A stretch of 29,518 nucleotides of DNA from Cladosporium sp. IMV 00045 (lineage: Eukaryota; Ascomycota; Dothideomycetes; Cladosporiales; Cladosporiaceae), in assembly GCA_001931905.2 (NCBI GenBank), contig MSJI02000204.1, positions 1-29,518 of the forward strand, read 5' to 3'. The stretch's first letter is position 1, and every line of letters starts with the position of its first letter. The translations under genes were made by a program, and so were the position numbers. The notes beneath the pieces were generated by a model. It made no database searches and was not told the DNA's origin. It saw nothing but the letters and a program-made list of their open reading frames with translations. Below, one piece after another: positions 1 through 11,385 of the stretch.

Positions 1-743
1 ATGTTTTTGGCGCCCGTCTGCACGACCTCGAGCAGCGATTTGATGGTCAACTCGATGGTGCCGTCGCGATCGAGCGAGTCGGTGTGGTTGCGCTCGAGGA
101 ATTCGCGCACCGTCTTGCTGGAGCGGCCGATGGCGTTTGCTTTCCTGGGGTAGGGTGTCAGTGTAAGTTCTATACACTTGAGAAATCCAAAAGAACAGGC
201 AGACTACCATGCGCTGTAGATACCACTGGGCTCGGTCTGGTAAAGTCTGGCCTCCTTGCTACCAGGGTCGAAGCCAACGACCAACGTGCTGATACCGAAC
301 GGCCGCACGCCACCACTCTGCGTATACCTCTGCTGCACGCCGGCGATGTATTTGGTGATGTACTCGATCGAAGCGGGATCCTCGACCGTCAGCCTGTGAC
401 TCTGGGCCTCCAACCGCGCCTTGTCGATGAGGATGCGGGCGTCGGCGTTCAGGCCGGCGAAGGCCAGGCAGACGTGGTCGTCCACCAGGCCGATTTTGGA
501 GGGCGTGATGCGCGTATCTTGTAGTTTCATGGCGGACTTCTTCTCGCAGCCGAGCACGACGATTTCGTTGCCTTTCACGGCGACGGCGCAGGTGCCGCGC
601 TTGACGGCTTCGAGGGCATATTCGACTTGGAAGACGTGGCCATCGGGGGAGAAGACTGCGCAGTGTTAGTGGCTGGGAAGTCTATTGTAGAGATGTAGGT
701 AAGGCAGCAACATACCGGAAAGAGCGCGATCGTAGCCGGACAT
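1..743 (-). CDS. PRE6: 20S proteasome subunit alpha4 (PSMA7/Pre6), 3' end cut by window edge
   Basis: This is the alpha4 subunit of the 20S proteasome core, part of the outer ring that gates substrate entry. Exons on the minus strand are 743-716, 655-208 and 144-1; introns of 60 and 63 bp have GTATGT and GTAGTC donors, and the first has a clear CACTAAC branch site. The 28-nt first exon encodes MSGYDRALS and joins to the alpha-subunit N-terminal signature (S-x-D-G-x-x-x-Q-V-E-Y-A), followed by the [15 protein letters not shown] strand, the [17 protein letters not shown] stretch and the [11 protein letters not shown] motif, all typical of alpha4. About 206 codons are present; the family is near 250-270 residues, so only the C-terminal tail is missing. 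The start is the first ATG and fits the family. It is divergent from the D-2-hydroxyglutarate dehydrogenase gene. Confidence 0.95.
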
Positions 744-1134
744 GCTGGGCAGTTGGAGCTCGTTGGCTCAGTGAGAGGTGATGAAGGTGTTGTTCTGTCG
801 CCTTGCAGCTTGAGGGAAATCGGCGGTGTAATGGAATGGAGTTTCGTGAGGTCGTGAGATCAGAATTGAACCGTGGCGTGCAATGTGTAGTGGTGGTGGA
901 GTTGTTGGTGCTGAACGGTGATGATGATGATGTTCCCTTGAGCTTGAAGTCACCACAGCTCTCGCCGCCGCCGCCAGCGAGGCAACGGCCTGACGCGCGC
1001 AAGCTACGACGTTCTGGCCCATCATTGGCTACAGCCCACCGCACCAGCGATGCCGGTGCCGAACTATTCTACAAGGCGATATATGTGATTACCGAATCGA
1101 GTACTGGCTATCCGTCCACACCACAACCTCCGCC
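744..1134. promoter_or_regulatory. Divergent promoter spacer, PRE6 / D2HGDH
   Basis: This 391-bp spacer separates the start codons of PRE6 (minus) and the D-2-hydroxyglutarate dehydrogenase gene (plus), so it must hold both promoters and 5' leaders. I see a short GAT trinucleotide run near 918-932 and no convincing TATA box. Open frames crossing it in either direction are short, low in complexity and match no family I recognise. Confidence 0.6.
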
Positions 1135-2892
1135 ATGTCGCCCATACAAAGATGTCTGCCCGTCGCCCGGCGACTGCGGCTGTCCAACATCGCCTTCCAG
1201 CAGCAAGCTGCCCGTCTTCGTCCCGCATGTCAACAGCTCCCGCAGCAGATCAGATGGCAAACCACCGACGCCCAAGCCACCACTTCCGCATCTGGCGTTG
1301 ACCACGTCGCTCAGTCGCAGCCCGACCGCTCGCAGAAGCAGATCAAATACTCGGCCGACTCCTACGGCATCCAGCGCGACCCTCGCTTCAAGCAGCTGGC
1401 CGCCGACGACGTCAAGTTCTTCAAGGAATTGCTCGGCAGCGAGAGCGCCGTCATCGATGGCCTCACCCAGGATGCCTCGGACGACCTCGAGGGCTTCAAC
1501 GCCGACTGGATGAAGAAATACCGCGGGCAGGCCAAGCTGGTCGTCAAGCCTCAGACCACGGAGCAGGTCTCCAAGATCATGAAATACTGCAACGACAACC
1601 TGCTCGCCGTCAACCCTCAAGGTGGAAACACCGGTCTTGTTGGCGGAAGTGTGCCTGTATTTGACGAGATTGTCCTCAACCTCAGCCGCATGAACAAGGT
1701 CCGCTCCTTCGACGACGTCTCTGGCATCTTCGTCGCCGACGCTGGCGTCGTCCTCGAGACTGCCGATTCCTACCTTGCCGAGCGCGGCCACATCTTTCCT
1801 CTCGATCTCGGCGCAAAGGGTTCATGCCAGATCGGCGGAAATGTCGCTACTAACGCTGGTGGACTCCGTCTCCTCCGCTACGGCTCCCTGCACGGCACTG
1901 TTTTGGGTCTTGAAGCCGTCCTTCCCGACGGCACCATCGTCGACGACTTGTCCAAGCTCCGCAAGAACAACACCGGCTACGACATCAAGCAGCTCTTCAT
2001 CGGTGGCGAGGGCACCATTGGCGTCGTGACTGGTGTCTCCATCCTGTGCCCTCAGCGCTCTTCCGCCGTCAACGTCGCCTACCTCGGTCTGCCATCCTAC
2101 GAGCACGTCCAGAAAGCCTTCCGCGAGGCCAAGGGCCAGCTCGGTGAGATCCTGTCCGCCTTCGAGCTCATGGACACCGAGTCTCAGCAACTCTACGTCC
2201 GCGCCACGGGCAAATCCCTCCCCCTCGCCGACCAACACCCCTTCTACTGCCTGATCGAAACGTCCGGCTCCAACTCGGACCACGACAGCGAAAAGCTCAC
2301 CGCATTCCTCGAGCACGTCATGGCGGAAGAAGTGGTGACCGACGGCGTCGTGGCAGAGAACGAAACGCAAGCGCAAAACCTCTGGGCGTGCCGCGAAGGC
2401 GTGTCGGAAGCCAGCCAGCACTTCGGCGGCGTGTACAAGTACGACCTGTCGATCCCGCTGCCGGACCTGTACCAGCTGGTGGACGACTGCCGGGCGCGCA
2501 TGAAAGAGCTGGACCTCATCAGCGCAGACGACGAGAGCAAGCCCATCCTCGACATCGTCGGCTACGGGCACATGGGCGACTCGAACCTGCACCTGAACGT
2601 CGCCACGCGCCGCTACGACAAGGCGGTCGAGAAGGCCCTCGAGCCCTGGGTGTACGAGTGGGTGCAGAAGCGCGAGGGCAGCATTTCCGCCGAGCACGGT
2701 CTTGGGTTGGCCAAGAAGGCTTTTGTTGGTTATTCTAGGAGTGAGACTATGGTGAAGCTCATGAAGCAGTTGAAGGCCTTCTTTGACCCGGTAAGTGGAC
2801 TTGAAGGATCTTTGACTTTGAGTGTTGATGGATGCTAATCTCATTTTTCTCTCTGACAGAACGGTATCATGAACCCTTACAAATACATCTAA
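1135..2892 (+). CDS. DLD2: Mitochondrial D-2-hydroxyglutarate dehydrogenase (FAD-linked, Dld2/D2HGDH family)
   Basis: This flavoenzyme oxidises D-2-hydroxyglutarate to 2-oxoglutarate in mitochondria; yeast relatives (Dld2/Dld3) also use D-lactate. Exons are 1135-2790 and 2860-2892; the 69-bp intron has a GTAAGT donor and GCTAATC branch, giving 562 aa. Residues 1-45 are Arg/Gln-rich with few acids, as in a mitochondrial presequence. The PCMH FAD-binding fold follows, with NPQGGNTGLVGGSVP from residue 160. The C-terminal FAD-oxidase domain has GHMGDSNLHLN (His479, His486) and AEHG (Glu520); the spacing of these three equals that of the metal ligands H434/H441/E475 of human D2HGDH. The tiny last exon encodes NGIMNPYKYI, the usual end of the family, so the splice is secure. 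It converges on SLX1. A D-lactate dehydrogenase (Dld1) is less likely given this ending. Confidence 0.92.
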
Positions 2893-3234
2893 GCGACATT
2901 TCAGCAAAGACATTGTTGCCCAATCAAGCGATATCCACAGACAAATAGGAAAGCGGAAAATATGAGATGAGGCGACAATTCGCCTCGCTTGCATGTGTAC
3001 ATAAAAATTTGAAATATACATTGCAATGATACCAGTGGGGCATGTGGCCCGGTATTCTGCGGAATATTTGTTTCTGTACATAAATCTGTGCATGAAAGGG
3101 GGATATCTAAAGTACCTGTCCTGCATACACAAAACCATCCATGAACCAAACAAACAATCACACCCTTCCTTTCCTTTCTGCACCCAAACTCCGATCTATC
3201 ATATGCCAAAAAGAAATCTTTCTCTACCATACCT
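2893..3234. other. Convergent 3' region, D2HGDH / SLX1
   Basis: This 342-bp spacer lies between two convergent stop codons. An A/T-rich stretch around 2998-3021 (ACATAAAAATTTGAAATATA) is a plausible 3'-end signal for the plus-strand gene. A long minus-strand open frame covers it but is an antisense shadow of the dehydrogenase. I see no further gene. Confidence 0.5.
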
Positions 3235-4696
3235 CTACGCAATAATCTCCACCTCATCATCCCCATCGCTATCCTCAACCACCACCTCCGGCCCCGCCGA
3301 TTTCTTCGCTTTAAACCCTCCCGGTCTGCGGAAACCAGGCGCCTTCGCCGACGAAGTCGCACCCACAGCAGGCGCAGCAGGATCTTCGACTTCGCTCTCC
3401 TCCGTTTCGGACAAGACATGCCAGCCACCCTCGCCCTCATCCTCATCGCCTTCTTCATTATCTTCCAGCAGAGGCTCCGCGATGTCGTCACTTTCACTTC
3501 CTGCCTCTGATCCTCCCTCCGTAGCCGCGGCAGCGTTCCCGTTAATTTCCTTCCCTTTCCTCCCTCGCCTGACAGGTTTGAAAATCGCACCCACTTCTCT
3601 CTCCCCGCGCATGCGCAGGCTGAGTTCCTGCACGACTTCGCGCCAGTGCAGGGGCATGGAGCATGCGGGGCAGGAGCCTGTTGTGGGGAGGAGGAAAGAA
3701 TTGGAAGACTTATCCTTGTCTTTGTCGGCTTCGCCGTGGCCTCGGAGAAAATGCTCGGCCAGACAGGTCAAGTGCGTGGTTGAAGTGCAGGATGGGTTTG
3801 GGCAGATGAGCGTGCTGGCGCCGGAAGAGGGGAGGGGGAGGGTGCAGAGGTTGCAGGTTTGGGTGACCGCGGAGGAGGAGAGGAGTCGGAGGGATTTTTC
3901 CAGGTGCGGTTTTAGTGGTAGGTGGGTTACAGGGATGGCATGGATGCCTTTGGGCGTTGCTGCGACTGCTGTGCTGGGGTCTGAAGTTGTCTGGTTGGTG
4001 GAGGTCTTACTCGACTCATCTAAACCAACCCAAATCCCCTCGCGAAGTCCATCTCCGCCTTCGAGCTCGAGGTGCTGTGCGATCCAGCGCGTCCAGACTT
4101 TCCACACGTCTTCGGCGTAGAAGGTGACTTTGAGGGGCCAGCGCTCGAAGCTGCGGGCGCGCAGGAGGAGGTGCAAATTCGCGAGACGGTCGGTGAGGCA
4201 GAGGCGTGGGCGGGGCGGGCGGCGGCCTTTTCGTCCTGATTTGGGTGAGTTGCGTGGTTTGGTGGTTTGCTTGGTGCGTGGGAGGCGAGCTTCTGAGGGG
4301 ATGTGGCGCGTCATGTGTGTGTTTTGCCAGGCCCATCTGGGAGGGGTGTCAGTGATGCGTTGTTTTGTAACGAGGCTGGCTTAGATGAGGTGGGAGGATG
4401 GGAATAAAGAGATGAAAGGAAGACCAAAGGAGACTAGGTGAAATGAAAAAGCTAGGGTGATCAACCTACTCGAACTGCAATGCGGCGATTTTGCTTGGAA
4501 ATCCCGTCACCAGACAGGTCATCTCCCACGGCCTGAGAGAGTCTCGTGAAGTTCTGACAGCTCCACCTTTGACTTCTCCATTATGTTGCTTCAATCGGCG
4601 GACAGGGTTTGGTGTGCTGCCGACGTAGAGGGAAGCATGGCGGATTGTTGACCGCAGCAGATAGCACGCGTAGAATGCCGGGATGGGCTTGTCCAT
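3235..4696 (-). CDS. SLX1: Structure-specific endonuclease subunit SLX1 (GIY-YIG + RING-like zinc finger)
   Basis: This is the catalytic subunit of the Slx1-Slx4 nuclease, which cuts branched DNA such as flaps, replication forks and Holliday junctions in the nucleus. Minus-strand exons are 4696-4470 and 4336-3235; the 133-bp intron (GTAGGT donor, CCCAG acceptor) gives 442 aa. Exon 1 is the GIY-YIG core: FYACYLL at 8-14, [18 protein letters not shown] at 23-40 with the catalytic arginine at 33/34, and ALQFE ending in Glu76. The Glu76 codon is split by the intron (ga|a) and exon 2 continues with WAWQNTH, as in fungal Slx1. A cysteine-rich C-terminal RING/PHD-like finger (CNLC...CPNPSC...HLTC...CPAC) lies around residues 210-300. 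An acidic, disordered tail ends with hydrophobic-plus-acidic motifs discussed in the findings. The gene is divergent from KDM5. Confidence 0.94.
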
Positions 4697-5247
4697 TGCA
4701 GGCTGATGAGATTTAGAATGTGCTCGTTAGGCTCGTCAATTGTCGAGTCGAGAGGCTTGGTCGAGCCATCATATCATTTTTTTCGAGTCGATTGAAATTA
4801 TTGTTGACGAAGGTGAGCTGTCTCTCCAGGAGGCGGCTGCAGTGTCACAGGGCTGAACGAGATGACGATGCTTTTCAATTCTCTGGAAGCACTGCGACAG
4901 AATTGTGTCTTCGAATGGATTCGATCCGCTTGGATTTGTTGGTCTGTATTGTTTTTGTGCGGTATTTGGCTTGTTTGATTGTTTTACTACAGTCCATACA
5001 GACAACTTCAAGGACGTCTCGCCTTCCACCTCGGCATATCGAGGTGAAGTGCAGGCCTAGCGCTGCTTGGCATTGACTGCAGCTCTGGAGAGGCGACTGC
5101 GACTTCATCCAGATGATTGCTCGAGTACGAGTACAAGTACAACAAGGATTCCTCCCACTCACCCCTTGTCTGCAAAAGATTCGCGTGATGTGACATGACC
5201 AACTCTGACAGTATCATCAATTGACCTTTTTCCGTCAGCACCAACCG

Positions 5248-5287
5248 ATTGGCCTGACATCCTCCATACACAAGCCCGGTGGCCAAT
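5248..5287. promoter_or_regulatory. Pair of inverted CCAAT boxes
   Basis: ATTGG at 5248-5252 and CCAAT at 5283-5287 face opposite ways, with starts 35 bp apart, in the SLX1/KDM5 divergent spacer. In fungi CCAAT pentamers are bound by the Hap2/3/5 (CBC) complex; flanks CCGATTGG and CCAATCGG match its preferred context. Binding here is inferred from sequence only. Confidence 0.45.
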
Positions 5288-5300
5288 CGGGACGTCCCGA
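5287..5300. promoter_or_regulatory. 14-bp perfect palindrome containing CGG-N6-CCG and GACGTC
   Basis: TCGGGACGTCCCGA is its own reverse complement over all 14 bases and begins on the last base of a CCAAT box. It contains inverted CGG triplets with a 6-bp spacer, the spacing used by Ppr1-type Zn2Cys6 factors, and a central GACGTC that resembles a CREB/ATF-type core. Which kind of factor binds, if any, cannot be decided from sequence. Confidence 0.45.
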
Positions 5301-5648
5301 GGTAGCGTCCCTCCTCCGACTAGACATCGCCAGTGGCCTGTCTCACTCGGTGCCTCTCTATCTACCTTAACGCCTTTCCACCCTCCCAGGACATCACGCT
5401 GTCGCCGCACCTCCGCCAACCTACACCGCGTGTTCTCGAACCGTACCTCCCGCCGAAGACATCACCATCGAAAATCCCACCTGCGATCATCGCCAGCGCG
5501 CAGTCGAGCCGCATCTATCTCGCCGGACGTCTGCGCCTGTGCCCTGCCGCGCCACCCAACACCACCGCGAACGACGCCTACACTCAACACCACGGTGTCT
5601 TGAGAAAACCCCACCCATTCGGGCCTTCGCGCCCTTTGCGTCGCAAAA

Positions 5649-8600
5649 ATGGCCGTTCCCGCCGCAGCTGAGATGACCACCACCTTCCCTGCCATGTCCA
5701 CGCCGATCGGGATGCATGCGAGCCCGACCATCCCAAACGTCCCCAGTGCGAAGGGAAAGACGCCCATAATATCTGCTTCCGGCACTCTGAACGGCCCTCC
5801 CTCCGGCAACAACCACTCTATACCTCTTAGCGCAAGACGTGCCGAACCTCTCGACCTTGCGAGCGTGCCCCGACGAGGACAACCGGGTCAGCCGAGCGAC
5901 GAGCCAAAGACAAATCGTTTGTTTGGAATTTCCGATGCGCCGACTTTCCGCCCGACAGAAGAGGAGTTTCTCGACCCGATGGAATACATGCGCAAGATCA
6001 GCCCAGAAGGAAGCAAATACGGCATCTGCAAAATTATACCCCCGGACAGCTGGAATCCAACCTTTGCGATCAACACTGAGGTATGCTTTGCTTTTTTTTT
6101 TTCTCATGAAGTCAATTGAGACCATATTTACTGACTCTTGAACCCAGCGTTTCCACTTTCGCACGCGCCGACAAGAACTGAACTCGGTCGAAGGCGGCAA
6201 TCGCGTTAGTCACGACTACTTGGATCAACTCGCCAAATTCCACAAACAAAATGGACATTCTTTGAACCGATTCCCCAGTGTCGACAAACGACCTCTGGAC
6301 TTGTATCGTCTGAAGAAGACAGTCGAGCGCAAAGGTGGATTCGATACAGTTTGCAAGGCCAAGAGATGGGCTGAGGTCGGGCGCGATCTTGGCTACAGTG
6401 GCAAGATCATGTCTTCACTATCGACCTCCTTGAAGAACTCCTACCAAAAGTGGTTACTTCCTTATGAGGAATACCTCCGAGTGGCAAAGCCTGGCGTTCA
6501 GCAACATCTAGAAATGATGAACGGTGGGCCCTTCACACCGTCCCCAGCACCCTCACCTGCGAAGAGACCACAGACAGGGACGCCTCTGGAGATCAAACAG
6601 GAGAACCCGGCTGTGCAAGCATCAAACGCCCTGAATGCTTCGCTGGATGGTCGTAGCCCACAACAGCCCCAACCACCTACGTTGCCCGAGCCGCCTCGCA
6701 GTGGATTCACGCCTGTAAACGCAGGCGGAGGTTTCACGGCAGTCAATACTCAATCACCAACGCCGGGTTTTACCTCAGTCAACGGCCCGAACGGTATCCC
6801 GCGTTCTAATGGCGATACGCCTTCGACTCCCGTACAAACACCACCCGTGGTGAACGGCAGTGCCAGCAATGGGGCTGCAGCGAACGGTCTTGCTGCACAC
6901 AAGAGGCAGCACGGTGATTTGACTCCGGAGGAGACGGACGCTTTGGGCCGTCGTAGTAAGCGACTGAAGAGAGATGCGCCAGTCATCGCGGGAAGTAACA
7001 TGCTTCATTCGAGAATGGGCGCTTCCAGATCTCAAGCTTCAAGAGAGCGCAGCGAATTTGAGCCAGGTGAAGTTTGCGAAGGATGTGGGAAGCCGGACGA
7101 ACCTGGAAAGCGACTCACATGCGAGGAATGCGACCAAGCATGGCACACATACTGTCTCGACCCTCCCGTTAAGAGCGCACCGAGCAATGGTTGGATATGT
7201 CCACGCTGTCTGGTCGGTAATAACGAGTACGGGTTTGAAGACGGCGACGTCTACTCGCTTGCCAGTTTCCTTCGAAAAGCGAATGAGTTCAAACAACTTC
7301 ACTTTTCCAATTTGCCGCGCCAGTACACTCCATTCAAAGATGGCAAACACACCCTGGAGGAGCAGGACGTTGAGCGCGAGTTTTGGCGACTGGTTGACGA
7401 TCATACCGACACTGTAGAGGTCGAGTATGGAGCTGACATCCACTCAACTACGCACGGTAGCGGATTCCCAACTATTGAAAAGCAACCCCGAGATCCCTAT
7501 TCCACTGATCCTTGGAATCTTAACATCTGGCCACTTGACAAAGACAGTCTCTTCAGGCACGTCAAATCAGATGTCTCGGGAATGACCATCCCCTGGCTGT
7601 ATGTCGGAATGGTCTTCTCGACCTTTTGCTGGCACAATGAGGATCACTTCGCCTACTCTGTCAATTATCAGCACATCGGCGAGACGAAGACGTGGTATGG
7701 TATCCCTGGCGCAGACACTGAGAAATTCGAGCGTGCCATGCGCGACGAGATGCCCGAGCTGTTCGAAAGTCAACCAGACATTCTTTTCCAGCTCGTCACA
7801 CTTGCCAAGCCGGAAAAGCTTCGACAGGCCGGAGTCCAGGTGTACGCAATCGATCAGCATGCTGGACAGTTCGTCATCACATTTCCCAAAGCTTACCACG
7901 CTGGGTTCAACCATGGGTTCAACGTCAACGAAGCAGTCAACTTTGCACCAGCCGACTGGGAGCCCTTTGGAGAGGAGGGAGTTCGAAGGCTTCGCGCGTT
8001 TAGAAAGCAGCCTTGCTTCTCGCACGACGAGATGCTGCTCACAGCCGCATCGGGCCCGTACTCGATCACTACCGCCAAGTGGCTTGGGCCTGCTATGGAA
8101 CGTATGCGGGAGAACGAAATCTACGCTCGCAAATTTTTCCTCGAACAGGAAGAATCAGAGGTAGTCACTATGGGCGAAGCTTACACGGGGCCGCGATACA
8201 AGAGGGCTGCAGAAACCATCAAACCCGAGACGGAAGAAGATGAGATCATCTGCACGTTCTGCAAATGCTATTGCTTCCTCTCGAGAGTGGTGTGCATGAA
8301 GACAAACAAGGTCATGTGTTTGCTGCACGCCGGACATTTCGAGTGTTGCGACGCGGTCGAGTCCGAGCGCTATTCTGGCCAGAACGGTGAACATCTGCTA
8401 TTCTATCGCATGACGGATGCCAAGCTTGAGACAACTGTCCGTAAGGTGGTGGAGAAAGCGAGCATTCCGGAATCTTGGGCAGCGAAGGTCGACAGTGAGC
8501 TCGATGACAACCCGCGGCCTTCACTGAAGCACTTGCGCACACTACTTGCAGAAGGCGAGAAAATTCAGTATGAGCTACCACAGCTGACGGATCTGCGACG

Positions 8601-11385
8601 CTTCGTCGAGCGATGCAATGAGTGGGTTGAGGAAGCCACTAGCTACATCACTCGTAAGCAGCAGAATCGGCGAAAGAGCGAAAAGGTTTGGCGCAAGGGC
8701 AAATCGCAGGCAGCCGAACAAGAGGAACGCGAGAAGGAGCTGCGCAACGTCGACAAAATCCACAAGCTTCTCGCCAAAGCGGATGAGATTTCTTTCGATT
8801 GCCAGGAGATTAACACGCTTCGCGAGCGATCAGAGAACATCAAGGAATTCCAACGTGATGCGGCTGATGCTCTTGCAAACATTCGCACCAAGACCGCTGA
8901 CGAGTTCGAGGAACTTGTTGAGCGCGGAAAAGAGTTTCACGTTGACATTCCTGAGATCGACCAGCTCGAGTCCCTTCTCAAGCGACTCCGCTGGGACGAC
9001 ATGGCGCGTGCAAAGAGACCCAATCCGGAGACCATGCGCCAAGATCAGACCCTCAGCGACATTGCCAAGTTCATCCAGGAAGGTCTCGACATTGGCGTTC
9101 CTGAGAACAACCCAGATATCCTCTTCTTCCGCGAACATGTCTCTCAGGGTGAACTTTGGGAGCAGAAGGCCAGCGAACTCATTGCCGTGGAGCACGTACA
9201 CTACCAGCAACTCGATGCGCTCTCACGCCAAGCCAACACTTTACCCGTGAAGGCGGAAACCCTTGCGCGTGTTGACAACATCCTGCGGAAGCAGCGCGAA
9301 GTGCAAGAGAAGATGGTCGCCTTGTACGAGCGTACAAAAGACCCCGATTTCCGCAGGCGACCTTTCTACCGCGAGGTGAGAGACGTTATGCAAACTCTGG
9401 AAGAGCTTCAGACAAAGCCTACCGGTACTATCGACTTGGAGAAGGAGCAGAAGCGACATGAAGACTGGATGAGACGCGGTAAGAAGTTGTTCGGCAAAGC
9501 AAACGCCCCTTTGCATATTCTGGGCCAGCACATGGACATTGTGAACGAGCGCAATCTGGCTTGCTTCGACCTTGCCGATACACCTCGAGGACCAGTGGAA
9601 CCCTCTTCGCGCGCCAACAGTCCTTCCGCAGAAGGCATGGACAGCACGGCAGACGGTAGCAACTCTAGCAGAGATGTCTTCTGTGTCTGTCGTCGTCCAG
9701 AAGCCGGCATGATGATTGAGTGCGAGCTGTGCCATGAGTGGTACCACGGCAAATGCCTGAAGATTGCCAGAGGCAAAGTCAAGGAGGACGACAAATATAC
9801 TTGCCCGATCTGCGACTGGCGTGTCAAGATCCCGCGCGATGCGGCACGTCCTAAGCTCGAGGATTTGCAGGCATGGCACGACGAGTTGCCCACTCTTCCA
9901 TTCCAACCCGAGGAGGAAGCAACACTGACGAGCCTTTGTGAGGCTGGTCAAGCGTTCCGTGACTTCCTTCGCCCTTACATTAATCCCATCGTCACCTCAG
10001 GCGAAGAGGTGGGCACCCTGCGCTTCCACCTGCGTAAGGTCGAGGGCGCAGATATTCTTTTGGCTTATGAGACAAACTTCCTCCGCCAAGAACTGCATAA
10101 ATGGGCACCTGTTGCTCCCGAGCCGCCACCACTCATCGAGGCTTCCTCTTCAACTCGCAAGCCTCGTCCTACCAAACAGCAAAAGATCATGGCTCAGCTC
10201 GGTATTACGAACCCGGATGATCTGCCGCAGCAGTACAAGATCAAGCCTCATATTGCCCGTCGCAAAGCTTCCGAAGCATTCGGTGGTAAGAACCAGCTCC
10301 CGCTGCAGCCTGCGGGTACCGGGTCATCATCGCCAGCTCCTAACCCCCTCGGGGCCTCGACACTTGGCACGTTCCACGCTGCGCCAAAGCCGGGTCTTAC
10401 CGCACTCGCTATTCAAGTCTTGGGCAACCTTGCTAGCATTCCGGTCGCGCAGAAGATGCTCGCTGCCGAACCTCACATGAACCGAGAGAAGCTCGACAAA
10501 ATGCGCCGCTTGCTGAGTGAAGATCCCAACTTTCCAGATGATGTCGAGAGTTTCACTGCCCGCATGGCGAGCTTACCGCATATGCCCGCTTTTGGCTACG
10601 AGATCAACCACAAGGGTTCCCCTGTAGGCTCGTCTGGTCCTGGATCAGCATTCAGGGAGCAGAGCATGTTCTCCAACGCAGGAGCCTCACCATCCGCGGG
10701 CCCCGCCGGCAGTCCAGCAATGCAGCAGCCTCGTCTTGCTTCGCCGGCAACTTTCTCCCCTGCACCCCAATTCGCTGGTCGCAACTCACCACCATCACCG
10801 AACTTTGGCGCAGCGGGTATGTTCGATAGCCCTGATGCCCACAATGGCGGGACTTCTGAGTTCAAGCCTACTGTCACCTCGCCTGGCGAGTACCCATCCG
10901 CAGCCCGCAGTGGCATGATGGGCATGGGTATGGGAATGGGAGGTATGAGCATGTTCGAGAGCCCACGCACATCCGGAGCACATGCCAGCGGTCTGGCAAG
11001 CCTCGCACAAGCAGGCCTGCAAAGCCCCGGCTTCGGTGGTAGCCAGCAGAGCGTAGGAGGGCTCGGCATCAACGATGTCTTCGCCGATCTGGTCGATCAT
11101 GATGCTGCCGGCCTGGATGGCTCAAACGATGTCAAGAATGACCCTGCCGTCAGGCCTTCGACCGAGCCTACTGGTGACTTCGCGTCAAACATGGATCCGC
11201 AACTCGTGGCGGGCAGGCCTGAGGATCGCGAGTCTACTATGGCGGACGCGCCTCTTGCGGCTGGAAACGATTCTCTCGGCATGAAAGAGGCTGCACCCGA
11301 GCAGTCAACTACAGATCAGTCACACGCGCCTGAGTACGCTTCCGAGCAAAACGCCGGAGACGTCAAGGGCACGAATGAGGACTAA
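5649..11385 (+). CDS. kdmB: KDM5/JARID1-type histone H3K4 demethylase (JmjN-ARID-PHD-JmjC-C5HC2-PLU1-PHD)
   Basis: This Fe(II)/2-oxoglutarate-dependent demethylase removes methyl groups from histone H3 Lys4; relatives are KdmB of Aspergillus nidulans, Jhd2 of budding yeast and Lid2 of fission yeast. Exons are 5649-6080 and 6148-11385, giving 1889 aa. The 67-bp intron interrupts the JmjN domain (about 97-160). Further domains in order: ARID about 169-255; PHD1 454-500 (CEGCGK...CPRC); JmjC about 610-750, with Fe ligands His640, Glu642 (WHNED) and His728 (AYHAGF), the same 88-residue spacing as KDM5A; a C5HC2 zinc finger from about 846; a PLU-1 helical region about 915-1240; PHD2 1323-1371 (CVCRRPE...CPICDW). 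The last 400 residues are Pro/Ser/Gly-rich with a Met-Gly repeat near 1735-1745. All catalytic residues are present, so it should be active. The start is ATG with A at -3 and G at +4. Confidence 0.95.

Larger units (their letters stand above)
4697..5648. promoter_or_regulatory. Divergent promoter spacer, SLX1 / KDM5
   Basis: This 952-bp spacer lies between the start codons of SLX1 (minus) and the KDM5 demethylase (plus). It holds two oppositely oriented CCAAT boxes (ATTGG at 5248-5252, CCAAT at 5283-5287), a 14-bp perfect palindrome at 5287-5300, and three near-identical hexamers (GAGTAC GAGTAC AAGTAC) close to 5125-5142. The last 200 bp before KDM5 are C-rich and probably leader. Open frames of up to about 118 codons occur on both strands, but they overlap each other, lack family features and are treated as chance. 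Confidence 0.6.

Noticed and set aside
803..1513. 236-codon plus-strand open frame overlapping the start of the D2HGDH gene
   Set aside because: It overlaps the dehydrogenase presequence in another frame and becomes Ser/Thr/Pro low complexity; no recognisable protein.
1822..3183. 453-codon minus-strand open frame opposite the D2HGDH gene
   Set aside because: It is fully antisense to a conserved dehydrogenase, is low in complexity (His/Val/Asp/Glu-rich from codon mirroring) and matches no family; long antisense frames are common in GC-rich third-position genes.
3026..4120. 364-codon plus-strand open frame opposite SLX1 exon 2
   Set aside because: Ser/Pro-rich mirror of the SLX1 acidic tail and zinc finger; SLX1 is well supported on the other strand.
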